The notes under the pieces: model-generated | What the model was told of the DNA's origin: nothing | Databases searched by the model: none | What the model saw: only the letters and a program-made list of their open reading frames with translations | Translations under genes and position numbers: made by a program | In this document: in pieces, positions 18,049 through 27,001 of the stretch | How the letters are laid out: every line of letters starts with the position of its first letter | Numbering within the stretch: position 1 is the first letter of the stretch | Source: Acidobacteriota bacterium | GTDB taxonomy: Bacteria; Acidobacteriota; Vicinamibacteria; Vicinamibacterales; SCN-69-37 | Reading direction: 5' to 3' | Assembly (NCBI GenBank): GCA_016716905.1 | Contig: JADJUS010000004.1 | Coordinates: 682,001-746,000 of the forward strand | Length of the DNA stretch: 64,000 nucleotides

Positions 18049-18798
18049 CTACGGCAGGCGAACATTCGGTACGCAGTTGCCTCCGCCAACACTCATTGTG
18101 TGAACGTGCCCACCGCCTGCGGCACCTCCATGCGGCGCCGACGTCTGACCAGCGGTAAGCGCAAGTTGTTCGTTCGCCGGCACGCCGATCGTTGTGTAGT
18201 ACCCGGCAAAATGACCAAGGCCCCCATGCCCTGGGCCGAACGTCGGGGCCGCGTTTGTTAGCGTGACTGTGGCGTCTTTCCTGAAGGTGATTCTGTCGCC
18301 TGATTTCTTGGCGATCACCAAGTCTGCTGATTGCCACTGAATGATCTCAATGTAGGTACGCGCTGTGACATTTTGCGTCCTGGAGCGAAGTTCCAGCTGG
18401 TTCGGGTACGCGATGTGCTCGCTCAGGGTTCCACCCTTGAGTAGTATGGAAGCACCGGACTTCAAATGGGCCGCCGGCACGCCTGGGTGAAGTTGGCTCA
18501 GATCGATGAGCCTATGCATCGGGACCCAGTTGGTGACGGTCCCGCCACCTGAGCTCAATTCCAAACCCGACAGGTCCCACTTGCCCCACTGGCCCCCGTC
18601 CGGGGTGTTCAGTAGTTCGTCAGGCATCCAGGTTGTCTTTGTGTTATCAAGAACTTCGTTGTCGACTTTCGCTACCAGTACGGCCCGATGCACCGGCACC
18701 CCCATTCCGTTGCCGGCTGCATCTGGCATCAGGACCAATTCTTCGCCGGTCTCTTGTCTAGTGAATCCGCACAAACCATGGAACGTAATCGTCAACAT
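18049..18798 (-). CDS. Unrecognised 249-aa protein downstream of the CHAT gene
   Basis: It starts MLTITFHGLCGFTRQETGEE with a purine-rich AAGGGGAG element before the ATG, and has no signal peptide or membrane segment. The N-terminal half contains LVLMPDAAGNGMGVPVHRAV, and the C-terminal half has Gly/His-rich stretches (GPGHGGLGHFAGYY, APHGGAAGGGHVHTMS). The composition suggests a beta-rich soluble protein, possibly metal-binding. It begins 20 bases after the stop of the CHAT gene and is very likely co-transcribed. By position it could be a partner or proteolytic target of the CHAT protein; nothing in the sequence proves this. Confidence 0.7.
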   Translation of the reverse strand: MLTITFHGLCGFTRQETGEELVLMPDAAGNGMGVPVHRAVLVAKVDNEVLDNTKTTWMPDELLNTPDGGQWGKWDLSGLELSSGGGTVTNWVPMHRLIDLSQLHPGVPAAHLKSGASILLKGGTLSEHIAYPNQLELRSRTQNVTARTYIEIIQWQSADLVIAKKSGDRITFRKDATVTLTNAAPTFGPGHGGLGHFAGYYTTIGVPANEQLALTAGQTSAPHGGAAGGGHVHTMSVGGGNCVPNVRLP

Positions 18799-18818
18799 TT
18801 ACTTCTCCCCTTGTTGTC

Positions 18819-21800
18819 TCATCGAGTTGCGTCGTAGTTGATTTCGCCGAAAGCGCCCAAGGTTGCCCAGTGCTTGGGTTGATTGAGTGCTGGATCACCA
18901 GACCGCAGGAGAGCCAGTTGAGCGCGCCTGAGAGCCGCGGCCGGGTTCTCCGTCTCGCGAAAGTGACCATAGAATCGGCGAAAGAGCTCCAGCGAGGCTC
19001 GGTCGTCGACAGCCAAATAGCCCGCCACCACCAAGTGAGCACCGGCCCTCAAGAATGCATTAGCCAACCCCAATGGACCGCTTCGAGTGAGGCGGCCCTT
19101 CGCCGACTCACAGGCCGCCAGCACAACGAGTTGGGTACCGACGAGACTGGTGGCGGCGATCTCGTCGGCCGTGATCGTAGAGTCACCCGCCAGCACGAGC
19201 GCCGACTGGCCTGGCTCAACACGGTTGACTAATGCGTGGCTCGCGAAATGAATGACACGTGCGTTAGCCAGCGCTGGCATCACGCGTTCAGCTGTGGCTT
19301 CGCTGCCTGTCAGCAGCTGGCTCTCCGCACCAAAAGCGTCCGCGACCATACGCGCTTCGAGATTGGCTCCAGGCAGGTCAGGCAGGAATGGGTATGCCGT
19401 GCGGGCATTGTCTGGGTTGCCGATCGCTAAGACTGTTTCGGCTCGGCGAATAGCCGTTCGCCGACGGAGTGCCACTGCGACGTTCGGTGCAACCAATACC
19501 GAGTGTTCCTCGATTAGAAATCTGCTGTGCCCTCCAGGCAGCGCCGCAAATGGAAGCAAGTGCAGCGGCCCGTCTGGTACCACGACCAAATCATCGACTC
19601 CGTCAAGCGAACTGCTGACAGGCTCCATGAGCCGATGCCAGAGCTCACGGCCAACAGATTCCGAACCGGTCGAGATGGTGAATGCTTCGACGAGACGGCC
19701 GACCTCGGTCCGGGAGATGCGGATCGATGCGAAACTCAGAGTGGTCTTGCGCAGAACCCACACAAACGTCTCTTCATCCGCAACCGCGAAATACAGTGTA
19801 GCCGCTCGGGGTGGAAGCTGCCCCTGAACCTCTGTGATTTGCAGCCGTGCTGCCGTCCGTTGAGAGGCAGTGTTCGCCCGCCAGGCCCGGGATTGCTCAG
19901 CCGCCTCCCATGCCCGATCGTAGCGTCCGGCTTTGACCTCCAGAAGGATGGTCTCGTCTCCAAATCGTGCCAATAGGTTCTGGAACGTCGCGCGCAGTTG
20001 GGGCTCTGTGACAGTCTCCAGTTGTTCGTCGAGCAGGGCGATTCCGCGATCGAGTTCGATCCGTGCCGCCTGAACGTCGCCCGACATCTGAAGCAACCTG
20101 GCTTTTGCGAGGTGGACTTCCGGCAGGCGGCCTACGGCGTCCGCGTTGAAAAAGTACTGCAGTGAACGTTTACTGGCCTCTAGTCCCTCCTGAAAATGGG
20201 CCGCATCGGTGGACCACGCGATCGCGAGGTCAACCTCCGCTCTCATCCGATTCCAACTCGGATCGTCGGACGCAAGAATCGAAGCCGCTTCCCGCAACCG
20301 GCTTCGAGACTCATCGTGGCGTCCGGCCACGGCCAAGCTCATGGCCAGTTGCCGGAGTGCATCCGCCAAGTCCAGAGGCTTGCTCGCAGAGCGGGCTCGG
20401 TCGGCGGCCCCGGTCTCCAGCATCAACGCGGTCCTGATGAAGCCTGACGCGCGGGCAGCTCGCGCCGCCTCAAGAAGTGCGCCACTCCGACGCGTAATTG
20501 GGAGGGCCTGTATCCGCTTTTCCCAGGCTCGAGTTACGTCACCCGCTCGATCGAAGCGCTCGCCCAGCAACACTTGCATGAACGCCCAATTGTCGATTTC
20601 GCCGACCCCCTCGAAAAACCCAGCGGCTTGCTCGTAGTACGACTCGGAACTGCGGTAGTCGCCCCCAATCAGTGCGATGACTCCAAGCATCCAGTCCACT
20701 TTGCCCAGCAGGCTGGGATAGCCGCGATCTTGAAGCTGACCTCGGATGATCTTGAGCCGGTACTCCGCCTCCGCCACGCGTCCACTTAGGTACTGAGCGA
20801 CCGCAATCGACGTATTGGCCGCGTGGGCAAGTGGGCTATCTGCTGCACTCAGGGCTTGGGAGGCAACACTGAACTCCTTAGCCGCGTCGCCATACCGGTT
20901 CGCAAGGTAGTATTTCCTGGCTCTCGCGTAAGCGGTGTGTCCCGCTCGAAGCCGATCGACCGCCGTGGGCGAAGCGCCAGTCACTGTTCGAACAACCTCC
21001 CTGGCGAGGGCGTCTGGGTATGTTGCCAGGGAAGCCACAATGTCATTCGCCTCAGCGAGTGCCGTCGTCCTGGCCTTGGAGTCGGGAGCCGCAGCCCAAC
21101 TTGGCATGACGCTGTCGAAGAGCTTGTCGCGAATGGCCGAGGGGCCGGGGGCATCACTCACCTTGTCGGCTCTTCGCGCAAGTGCCTCTATGTGCTTGGA
21201 CGCCTCGGCCGCCCACGGAGAACTACTATCCACGGCAAGGTAAACGCGCCACGCCTGGAGCGCCTCTTCGAGCAGGCCCAACCGCTCAAGGATCAGCGCA
21301 CGATTGAATCTTGCTTCGGCCAGATCAGGTGCTTGAACGAGGGCCAATTCAACCGCTTCCTGCGATTCAGGCAGATCGAGCGGGTCCCCAGACAATTGAT
21401 AGCGGGCGAAGTGCACTGCGGCGAGGTCCGACCAATACGATCCGTTGCTTGGCGCAAGAGCCGTAGCTTCTTTGAGAGCCCGGATGGCCTCATCGAGCGA
21501 TTGCGGCGAAGCCAGCACCGCTTGCCCGCTAGCGAAGGCCGCCAGGGTCTTCGCTGTCCGACTCCGCTCCAGTTTTTGCTGCAACTCGCCCGCAGCAATC
21601 TGTACAGCAGAGGCAGGCTGAGCTTGGGCGCCCGAGCGTGTGACCGATGGCACCGGTCCCCAGGCAAAGCCGCCGCTGAGCCGAGCTTCAATCGGACGAG
21701 CTGTCGCGACTGCGACAACGAGCGATGCTATTTCGGGGCGTTGTCCCCTTGGCCAAAAGGTGTATGCCGTCAAGGCCAACAACGCCACGGCTGCGGCTAC

Positions 21801-22040
21801 GGCTCCTGCCCTTGCCGCCCGGGCAGAAAACCCTACCGGACGAGGCGCTTGAACGGGGGCGGGAGTCCCCAGTGTTGCACTCAGCTGAACCCCGTCCATC
21901 CACACCTCGTAGCAGTCCGCGCACTCGGCCAGATGCGCCTCGACCGCCGCGCGCTCGCGCGGCTCCAGTCGGCCGTCGATGAGGGCGGCCAGCGTCTCGG
22001 CGTCCACGCAACCCGGCGTCGGGTGACGACCGTCACTCAC
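18819..22040 (-). CDS. Zinc-finger (anti-sigma-like) / TM / TPR / CHAT-domain protein
   Basis: A 1073-aa protein with a GTG start supported by GGAGG five bases upstream. Domains in order: a zinc-binding anti-sigma-type finger (HxxxCxxC as His36, Cys40, Cys43); one membrane helix (about 78-96); a long alpha-helical TPR region (about 150-740, AEARFNRALILERLGLLEEAL); and a C-terminal CHAT caspase-like domain (about 790-1065). The expected dyad is present: His935 in HFASHAL and Cys977 in LAACESAKG. CHAT proteins are caspase-like peptidases, often gated by TPRs. The finger probably binds the sigma factor whose gene overlaps this start by eight bases. A single helix after a cytoplasmic finger would put the TPR and CHAT parts in the periplasm, which is unusual. 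Confidence 0.88.
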   Translation of the reverse strand: MSDGRHPTPGCVDAETLAALIDGRLEPRERAAVEAHLAECADCYEVWMDGVQLSATLGTPAPVQAPRPVGFSARAARAGAVAAAVALLALTAYTFWPRGQRPEIASLVVAVATARPIEARLSGGFAWGPVPSVTRSGAQAQPASAVQIAAGELQQKLERSRTAKTLAAFASGQAVLASPQSLDEAIRALKEATALAPSNGSYWSDLAAVHFARYQLSGDPLDLPESQEAVELALVQAPDLAEARFNRALILERLGLLEEALQAWRVYLAVDSSSPWAAEASKHIEALARRADKVSDAPGPSAIRDKLFDSVMPSWAAAPDSKARTTALAEANDIVASLATYPDALAREVVRTVTGASPTAVDRLRAGHTAYARARKYYLANRYGDAAKEFSVASQALSAADSPLAHAANTSIAVAQYLSGRVAEAEYRLKIIRGQLQDRGYPSLLGKVDWMLGVIALIGGDYRSSESYYEQAAGFFEGVGEIDNWAFMQVLLGERFDRAGDVTRAWEKRIQALPITRRSGALLEAARAARASGFIRTALMLETGAADRARSASKPLDLADALRQLAMSLAVAGRHDESRSRLREAASILASDDPSWNRMRAEVDLAIAWSTDAAHFQEGLEASKRSLQYFFNADAVGRLPEVHLAKARLLQMSGDVQAARIELDRGIALLDEQLETVTEPQLRATFQNLLARFGDETILLEVKAGRYDRAWEAAEQSRAWRANTASQRTAARLQITEVQGQLPPRAATLYFAVADEETFVWVLRKTTLSFASIRISRTEVGRLVEAFTISTGSESVGRELWHRLMEPVSSSLDGVDDLVVVPDGPLHLLPFAALPGGHSRFLIEEHSVLVAPNVAVALRRRTAIRRAETVLAIGNPDNARTAYPFLPDLPGANLEARMVADAFGAESQLLTGSEATAERVMPALANARVIHFASHALVNRVEPGQSALVLAGDSTITADEIAATSLVGTQLVVLAACESAKGRLTRSGPLGLANAFLRAGAHLVVAGYLAVDDRASLELFRRFYGHFRETENPAAALRRAQLALLRSGDPALNQPKHWATLGAFGEINYDATR

Positions 22041-22893
22041 GGTGTCCTCCAGTCAGGGCCGACGCGTGGCCGCTTCGATCGAAGGGACGGACGTCGTTCC
22101 GGGTTTCCCCGGCTTCGAGGAAATGGAATCCCCGATCGGCCATAGCACCCGCAATGGCGGCGGCCGTTATGCCTTCGGCCTCCAATGAAGTCCGCAGTGC
22201 GGTTAATACCTTTTCAATGCGGCGATACAAGGGCTTGGCCTCCAGCCGAAGGGCACGGGCAATATCGGCAATAGGGCAATCATCTTCGAACCGCATCTTG
22301 AGGATCAGACGGTCCTGAGCCGGGAGTTTCCGGACCTCGGTGGTCAGCACACCTGACACATGGTGGGCCATGACCGCCGCTTCCCGGCCAGCGACATCGT
22401 CATCAGGGGGTGGTATGGGCGTCGGCAATGTGTTGATTACGGTATCGTCCACAAACGACCGCTTGTGTCGGATCGGAAAGCGCACGGCCAGCGCCTCAAC
22501 CTCCGCGCGCGACTCCGTGACTTCATATTTGGACCGCAGGAGTTCGTAGGCTTCGTCAAGAGAAAGGCGATCTCGTACTGTGAGAGTCTCTAGACGCACC
22601 GCGGTCGGTCCCAGGCGCTTGGCTTCAGCCGATGGCCGCCACTTGCCCCACTTGGCGTTGCGCCAGTCCTGGAACTGTCTGGTGATGACGACAGTCAGGT
22701 ACGTCGGCAGGGAACTGCGCCCCTCGAACCGCCTCAGCACGGCATAGTCATCCTCAATCAGATGCAGGCGCGCTGTACTTGAGAAGTCTTCGGCGTCGGC
22801 ACCAAACACGCTGTTCCGCCGGCACACCGTCGCTAAGGCACGCTCAATCAGGTCCGCGTGGGCAAGATAGATCTCGTGTGACGCCGATGACAT
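22033..22893 (-). CDS. ECF-like RNA polymerase sigma factor
   Basis: About 286 aa from the ATG at 22893. The frame is open for another 25 residues upstream, but these look unlike the family. Region 2 is seen around FEGRSSLPTYLTVVITRQFQDW and region 4 around LPAQDRLILKMRFEDDCPIADIARALRL, with the helix-turn-helix at IADIARAL. A long linker and a C-terminal tail of about 50 residues make it larger than a typical ECF factor. Its stop overlaps the GTG of the zinc-finger/CHAT gene by eight bases (GTGAGTGA), pointing to translational coupling and a sigma/anti-sigma pair. It should direct transcription of a small regulon, possibly including the neighbouring exported proteins. Confidence 0.85.
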   Translation of the reverse strand: MSSASHEIYLAHADLIERALATVCRRNSVFGADAEDFSSTARLHLIEDDYAVLRRFEGRSSLPTYLTVVITRQFQDWRNAKWGKWRPSAEAKRLGPTAVRLETLTVRDRLSLDEAYELLRSKYEVTESRAEVEALAVRFPIRHKRSFVDDTVINTLPTPIPPPDDDVAGREAAVMAHHVSGVLTTEVRKLPAQDRLILKMRFEDDCPIADIARALRLEAKPLYRRIEKVLTALRTSLEAEGITAAAIAGAMADRGFHFLEAGETRNDVRPFDRSGHASALTGGHRE

Positions 22894-23017
22894 CGGTAGG
22901 AGCCAGCCTGCCTGTTGACCTGTGAACGAAACCCGGTGGATTCTGCGTGGGTTTCGCTCGCAAGTCAATCAGGGCAGCTGGCCCCGGTCCCGGCTGGTGC
23001 GGTCGCGCTCAGGTTCG

Positions 23018-24044
23018 CTACTTCTTGCCGTCGTCCTTCGCCAACTGCTTCAGGTCCTTGTCGAATCCAAGTTTGATGCTGATGGGGAACGTCACGCCCA
23101 CGAAGAAGTGCGCGTTCCAGCTGTCGGTGATCGTGCGGCCAGCATAGGCAATGTCCTTGATTGGCAGCCCATCGTAGGCTGTCGGCCTCTCGAGTCCCTG
23201 CCCGTCACTCCTGGCAGAGATCGCCGGAAACTTGGCCGCATTCGCACTGACATGAGCGGCCGCCGCGCGCTCAAATCCCGCGCTGAGTTCTCGGCCCTTC
23301 GCCCGCGAGATGCCGAAGACCAGCGACGCGTCGCTGCCCATTCGGTAAGAGATGCCCGCGGTAAAGGCATCCACCAGTGCCGACGTGCCAGCCGTGTATT
23401 CCAGGCCCACCAACAGCCCCACCTTCTTGCCGACTTCGAAGCCGATGCCCGTTAAGGCGGTGGCCCGCCACTGGCTGTCGTTCTTGATCACCCAGAATAT
23501 CGTCTTCAATGTCGAAGTCCGTGTAGTCATCGCGAAGAAAGCTGAAACCTCCTCCGACGAGCGTGGACCATCTGGGCGTCGGGGCGGCAGCTGCGACGGG
23601 GCCCTCAATGGCCCCAGCGACGTCGGCGGTCAAGCCACTGTGCCGACCGGTCCAATTGACGACTCCGGCGGTGACCTGGGACAACAAGGCCTCGGCTCGA
23701 ACCCTGAGCACGACGGATCCGCTGGAAGCCCCACGGCGAGTAAACGTTGGGGCGCCCGTTGCCGATGCCGTGACCAGCCACTGGTCTCTGTCTTCGAGGA
23801 CGCTGAGGACGACCGCAGGCCTTACGTCGATCACAACCTGCGCGACGGCGCCTTCCCCACAGGTCGGACACAGTCCGCTGAATGTGTATGTGATGTCCCA
23901 GCGCCCCTTCGCGCTGGTGGTTCCTGGGGCAACTGTTGAGTATGCAGAGGTCGCGGTCACGGTTGACTGCGCCTGCGCGAGCGATGAGGCCGGCACAACG
24001 GCCAGCGCGACGACCGACGTGATGATTCGAACGAGTAGTGTCAT
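23018..24044 (-). CDS. Exported protein with barrel-like C-terminus (frameshifted)
   Basis: One gene in two frames. The 5' frame from ATG 24044 (AAGGAGA six bases upstream) has a signal peptide ending SSLAQAQ, a beta-rich domain with a CPTC pair (SGLCPTCGEG) and GGGFSFLRDDYTDFDIEDD. The 3' frame continues FWVIKNDSQWRATALTGIGF to the stop at 23018, with strands such as GLLVGLEYTAGTSALVDAF and ITDSWNAHFFVGVTFPISIK typical of an outer-membrane barrel. The frames join near 23497-23503, where one base appears to be missing. Total length is about 342 codons. The protein is unrecognised. It lies directly upstream of the sigma/CHAT genes on the same strand, 124 bases away, and may be part of the same regulon. 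Confidence 0.65.
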
Positions 24045-24150
24045 GGAAGTCTCCTTGCTCCAAGGTGACGGACACCGGAAGCAATTTCCCATGAGGTGAC
24101 GACGCGTCGGGGGTTCGGGGAAACTGCGGCCCACGTCCGTCACCCTGTGC

Positions 24151-25041
24151 ATGGACACAGCCCTCCACCTCATTCAGTCCGGACGCGCACATGAAGGCAC
24201 GGATCGACTCGTGCGAATGCTGGCCGGGCAGTGGCTTAGGCTCGGAGCCTATGATTGGAAGCGATTTGCCAGTCAGGCCCTGGCACATCCCATCCGCGAA
24301 TACATGCATGCCGACCCATTCACGTTCCGCGCGTTCTCGAAACCGCGCGGATATGCCGGCGACGCCGTGATGATGGACTACATCTATGGTCACCAGCAGG
24401 AACAGCTGGAGACGCCGGCTGATGAGGTGTTTCGCTACACCACACAGCACGCGCCGGCACCGGAGGGTGTCCGGGAGCGTCGTCGCGTCCTCGCCAGGAC
24501 CATCGACGCGGTGGCCGACACTGCCGGGCGGCCGATCGAGGTTGCCGCCATCGCGGCAGGGCACCTCAGAGAGATGGAACTCTCGGTCGCCGCCGCGCAG
24601 GGAAGGGCGCGCGTGACGGCGATTGATGCCGACGAACAGAGCCTTGATGTGGTCAGTCTCGCCTATGCTCACCTGGGAGCCGCGACCGTTCACGGCTCGG
24701 TGCGCCAGATTCTCAGCGGGAAGCTGCAACTCGAACCAGTTGACCTGGTCTATTCCGCCGGCCTCTACGACTACCTGTCGAAGCCGGTCGCCGAACGCCT
24801 CACGTCAACCATGTTTGCCGCACTCCGTCCACACGGAACCCTGCTGCTGGCAAACTTCCTCCCAGACATCCCTGATGTCGGTTACATGGAGAGTTTCATG
24901 GACTGGCACCTGATCTACCGGACCGATCAGGACATGCTCGACCTGATCGATGCGCTGCCGAGGGCCGATGTCGCTTGTGTGCGGCAGTTCCGTGATTCGC
25001 AGAACACCATCACATTCCTCGAAGTGACCAAGCGCCCGTAG
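24151..25041 (+). CDS. PhcB-like SAM-dependent methyltransferase
   Basis: A 296-aa protein with DPFTFRAFSKPRGYAGDAVM and MMDYIYG (residues about 52-80), the signature I associate with PhcB-type enzymes (3-hydroxypalmitate methyl ester synthesis, Ralstonia). A Rossmann methyltransferase fold follows: motif I region AAIAAGHLREMELS, acidic residue in VTAIDADEQSLD, and VYSAGLYDYLSKPVAERL. The family is thought to methylate a fatty acid carboxyl using SAM. It starts a three-gene plus-strand unit with an acyl-ACP desaturase 30 bases downstream and a paralogous methyltransferase after that. Assigning the substrate from family resemblance is an inference; other carboxyl methyltransferase roles are possible. 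Confidence 0.75.
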   Translation: MDTALHLIQSGRAHEGTDRLVRMLAGQWLRLGAYDWKRFASQALAHPIREYMHADPFTFRAFSKPRGYAGDAVMMDYIYGHQQEQLETPADEVFRYTTQHAPAPEGVRERRRVLARTIDAVADTAGRPIEVAAIAAGHLREMELSVAAAQGRARVTAIDADEQSLDVVSLAYAHLGAATVHGSVRQILSGKLQLEPVDLVYSAGLYDYLSKPVAERLTSTMFAALRPHGTLLLANFLPDIPDVGYMESFMDWHLIYRTDQDMLDLIDALPRADVACVRQFRDSQNTITFLEVTKRP

Positions 25042-25071
25042 GAAACTCGGCGCCGCGTCCGTCTTCAGGGC

Positions 25072-26049
25072 ATGGCTGCCACGCTGATTACCCCGCCGGT
25101 CCCTTCCAGGGCCGCGTCCGACGTGCTGAAGGACATCGAAGAACCCGTCGCTCAACTGCTGGCGCAGCACACAAACAAAACAGAGCAGTGGTGGCCCAGC
25201 GCGATGTTGCCGCGGCCGTATCGCCCCGATGACGCACCGCGCCTGGCGCAGATGCAGGCCGAGGCCGCGGGCATTCCCACCGCCGCGCGCGCCTGCCTGG
25301 CGCTGAATCTCGTGACCGAGGAAGGACTCCCGCTGTTTCACCAGGCGCTGGGCGAGCTGTTGCCCAAGGGCGCGCACTTCTGGACGTGGCTGCATCAGTG
25401 GACGGCCGAAGAGGATCGCCACGCCCAGGTGATCGGCGCGTACGTCGGTCTCACCGGAATCCTGGACGAAATCGAGCTGGACCGTATGCGCTTCACCTAC
25501 GTCCGCCATGGCTGGGAGTCCGGCTGGGACGGTGATCCCTATCGCGTGTTTGTCTACACCTCGCTGCAGGAACGCGCGACGCAGATGGCGCACGCCAAAA
25601 CCGCCGCCATCACCGGGCAATACGAAGAGACGATCGGAGGCTTCCTCAAAGTCGTGGCCCGGGATGAAGCGCGCCACTACGCCTTCTACCGCACCGTATT
25701 TGCAGAAATTCTGGCGCGCGACGTGGAGGAAGCACTGGTGTCGGCCGCTGCCGTGATGCCGCTCATGGCGATGCCCGGAGGCTCAATGCCCCAGTTTCGT
25801 GAGCTTGCCGAAGTGGCGTCGCGGGCCGGCATCTACACGCTCCGCGACTACCGCGGCATCGTCCAGGAGTTGCTCAAGTACTGGCGGATTGAGTCGCTGG
25901 CCCCGCGGACCGAGCGCGGCAAACGAAGCCAGGCATTACTGCTCGCCATTCCCGATCGGCTCAACCGCATCGCCGATCGCATGGAAGCCGTGCGCACCAC
26001 CCGATCGTTTTCGTTCGACGTCGCGTTTAACAGGGAGTTCGTCCTATGA
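25072..26049 (+). CDS. Acyl-ACP desaturase (diiron, ferritin-like)
   Basis: A 325-aa protein with all the iron ligands of soluble acyl-ACP desaturases: Glu in NLVTEEGLPLFH, EEDRH, Glu in LQERATQMAH and DEARHYAFY. These enzymes use O2 and reduced ferredoxin to put a double bond into an acyl chain carried on acyl carrier protein in the cytoplasm. The length is close to that of bacterial DesA-type members. It lies between two PhcB-like methyltransferase genes, and its stop overlaps the start of the second one (ATGA). This suggests that desaturation of an acyl chain is coupled to methyl-ester formation. Confidence 0.88.
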   Translation: MAATLITPPVPSRAASDVLKDIEEPVAQLLAQHTNKTEQWWPSAMLPRPYRPDDAPRLAQMQAEAAGIPTAARACLALNLVTEEGLPLFHQALGELLPKGAHFWTWLHQWTAEEDRHAQVIGAYVGLTGILDEIELDRMRFTYVRHGWESGWDGDPYRVFVYTSLQERATQMAHAKTAAITGQYEETIGGFLKVVARDEARHYAFYRTVFAEILARDVEEALVSAAAVMPLMAMPGGSMPQFRELAEVASRAGIYTLRDYRGIVQELLKYWRIESLAPRTERGKRSQALLLAIPDRLNRIADRMEAVRTTRSFSFDVAFNREFVL

Positions 26050-26995
26050 ATCCACACTCACTCTCCGAATCGCTGTTGCAGGCTGATGCTGCGACGGTCC
26101 CGGCCTGGGATCACTGGGCCGGCTTGTTTGCCGCCGGCAACATCACACAGGCCATGGAAGCAACCGGGCTGGGCCTGCATTCGCTCAAGGCCCGAACCGG
26201 CGTTGACGAGTGGCGGGAGGCGAGTGCCAGCGCCCACGCGCGCGAGCTGCGGCAGATTGCCCACGAGTGCCCCTACTCGCGGCGTGGGTTCGACAAGCCG
26301 CGAGGCTACGCGGGTGACGCCGTACTGCTCGACTACATCTATGGCAGTGCGCCCGTGCCTGAAGGGACGACCGATCGCGGCCGCGCCATCCTGTCGTGGA
26401 TGCGCCGCGAAAGCACAGGCTTTGCGAGCGTGCGCTGGCGCCGAGATTTTTTCGCCTCGCGTCTGGACGCGCTTGCGGCCACCGTCTCTCGACCCAGGGT
26501 TGCCGTCATTGCCGGCGGCCACTTTCGTGAAGGCCAACGCTCACTCGCGGTGCGCTCACGGGCGTTCGACACCCTCCAGTTGATCGACCAGGATCCGGCG
26601 AGCCTCGATGTGGTGGCGCACGAACAAGCACACGACGGTGTCACGCCAGTGGAAGCATCGGTTCGCGACATCATTACCGGCCGGCACACGCTCGATGGCA
26701 TGGACTTCATCTACTCTGCGGGGCTCTACGACTACCTCGCGCCCCGGTTTGCCCACGACTGACGGCTCAACTCTTTGACGCGCTCCGGCCAGGGGGGACG
26801 CTGATCGTTGCGAACTTCGTTCGCATGATGGAAGACGGATGGATGGAGGCCCTGATGGACTGGTGGCTCCTGTACCGGACGCCGGACGAGGTGCGCGAGT
26901 TCTCGTCAGAGATCCCCCACGCGTCGATCGCGTCCCAGCGCGTCTTCATGGACTTGTTCGAGAACGTGGCGTACCTGGAAATGGTCAAGCGATAG
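26046..26995 (+). CDS. PhcB-like SAM-dependent methyltransferase, second copy (frameshifted)
   Basis: It starts at ATG 26046 overlapping the desaturase stop by four bases. Residues about 78-98 read YSRRGFDKPRGYAGDAVLL, followed by LDYIYG, VAVIAGGHFREGQRS and DFIYSAGLYDYLAPRFA, each matching its paralogue at 24151. A frameshift at about 26752-26757 ends the first frame at 26762. The next frame continues RLTAQLFDALRPGGTLIVAN and MDWWLLYRTPDEVREF to a stop at 26995, exactly as in the paralogue. Adding one base restores a single protein of about 316 aa. Active if the indel is an assembly error, otherwise truncated just before the C-terminal fifth. Confidence 0.72.
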
Positions 26996-27001
26996 GGCGT
27001 G

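Noticed and set aside
20823..22145. A 440-codon plus-strand frame opposite the CHAT gene and sigma factor
   Set aside because: It runs across two overlapping real genes on the other strand and shows no domain or start signal.
24173..24729. Minus-strand frame of 374 codons reaching from 24729 into the exported protein gene
   Set aside because: It is the antisense of the first PhcB-like methyltransferase joined to an out-of-frame part of the exported protein gene.
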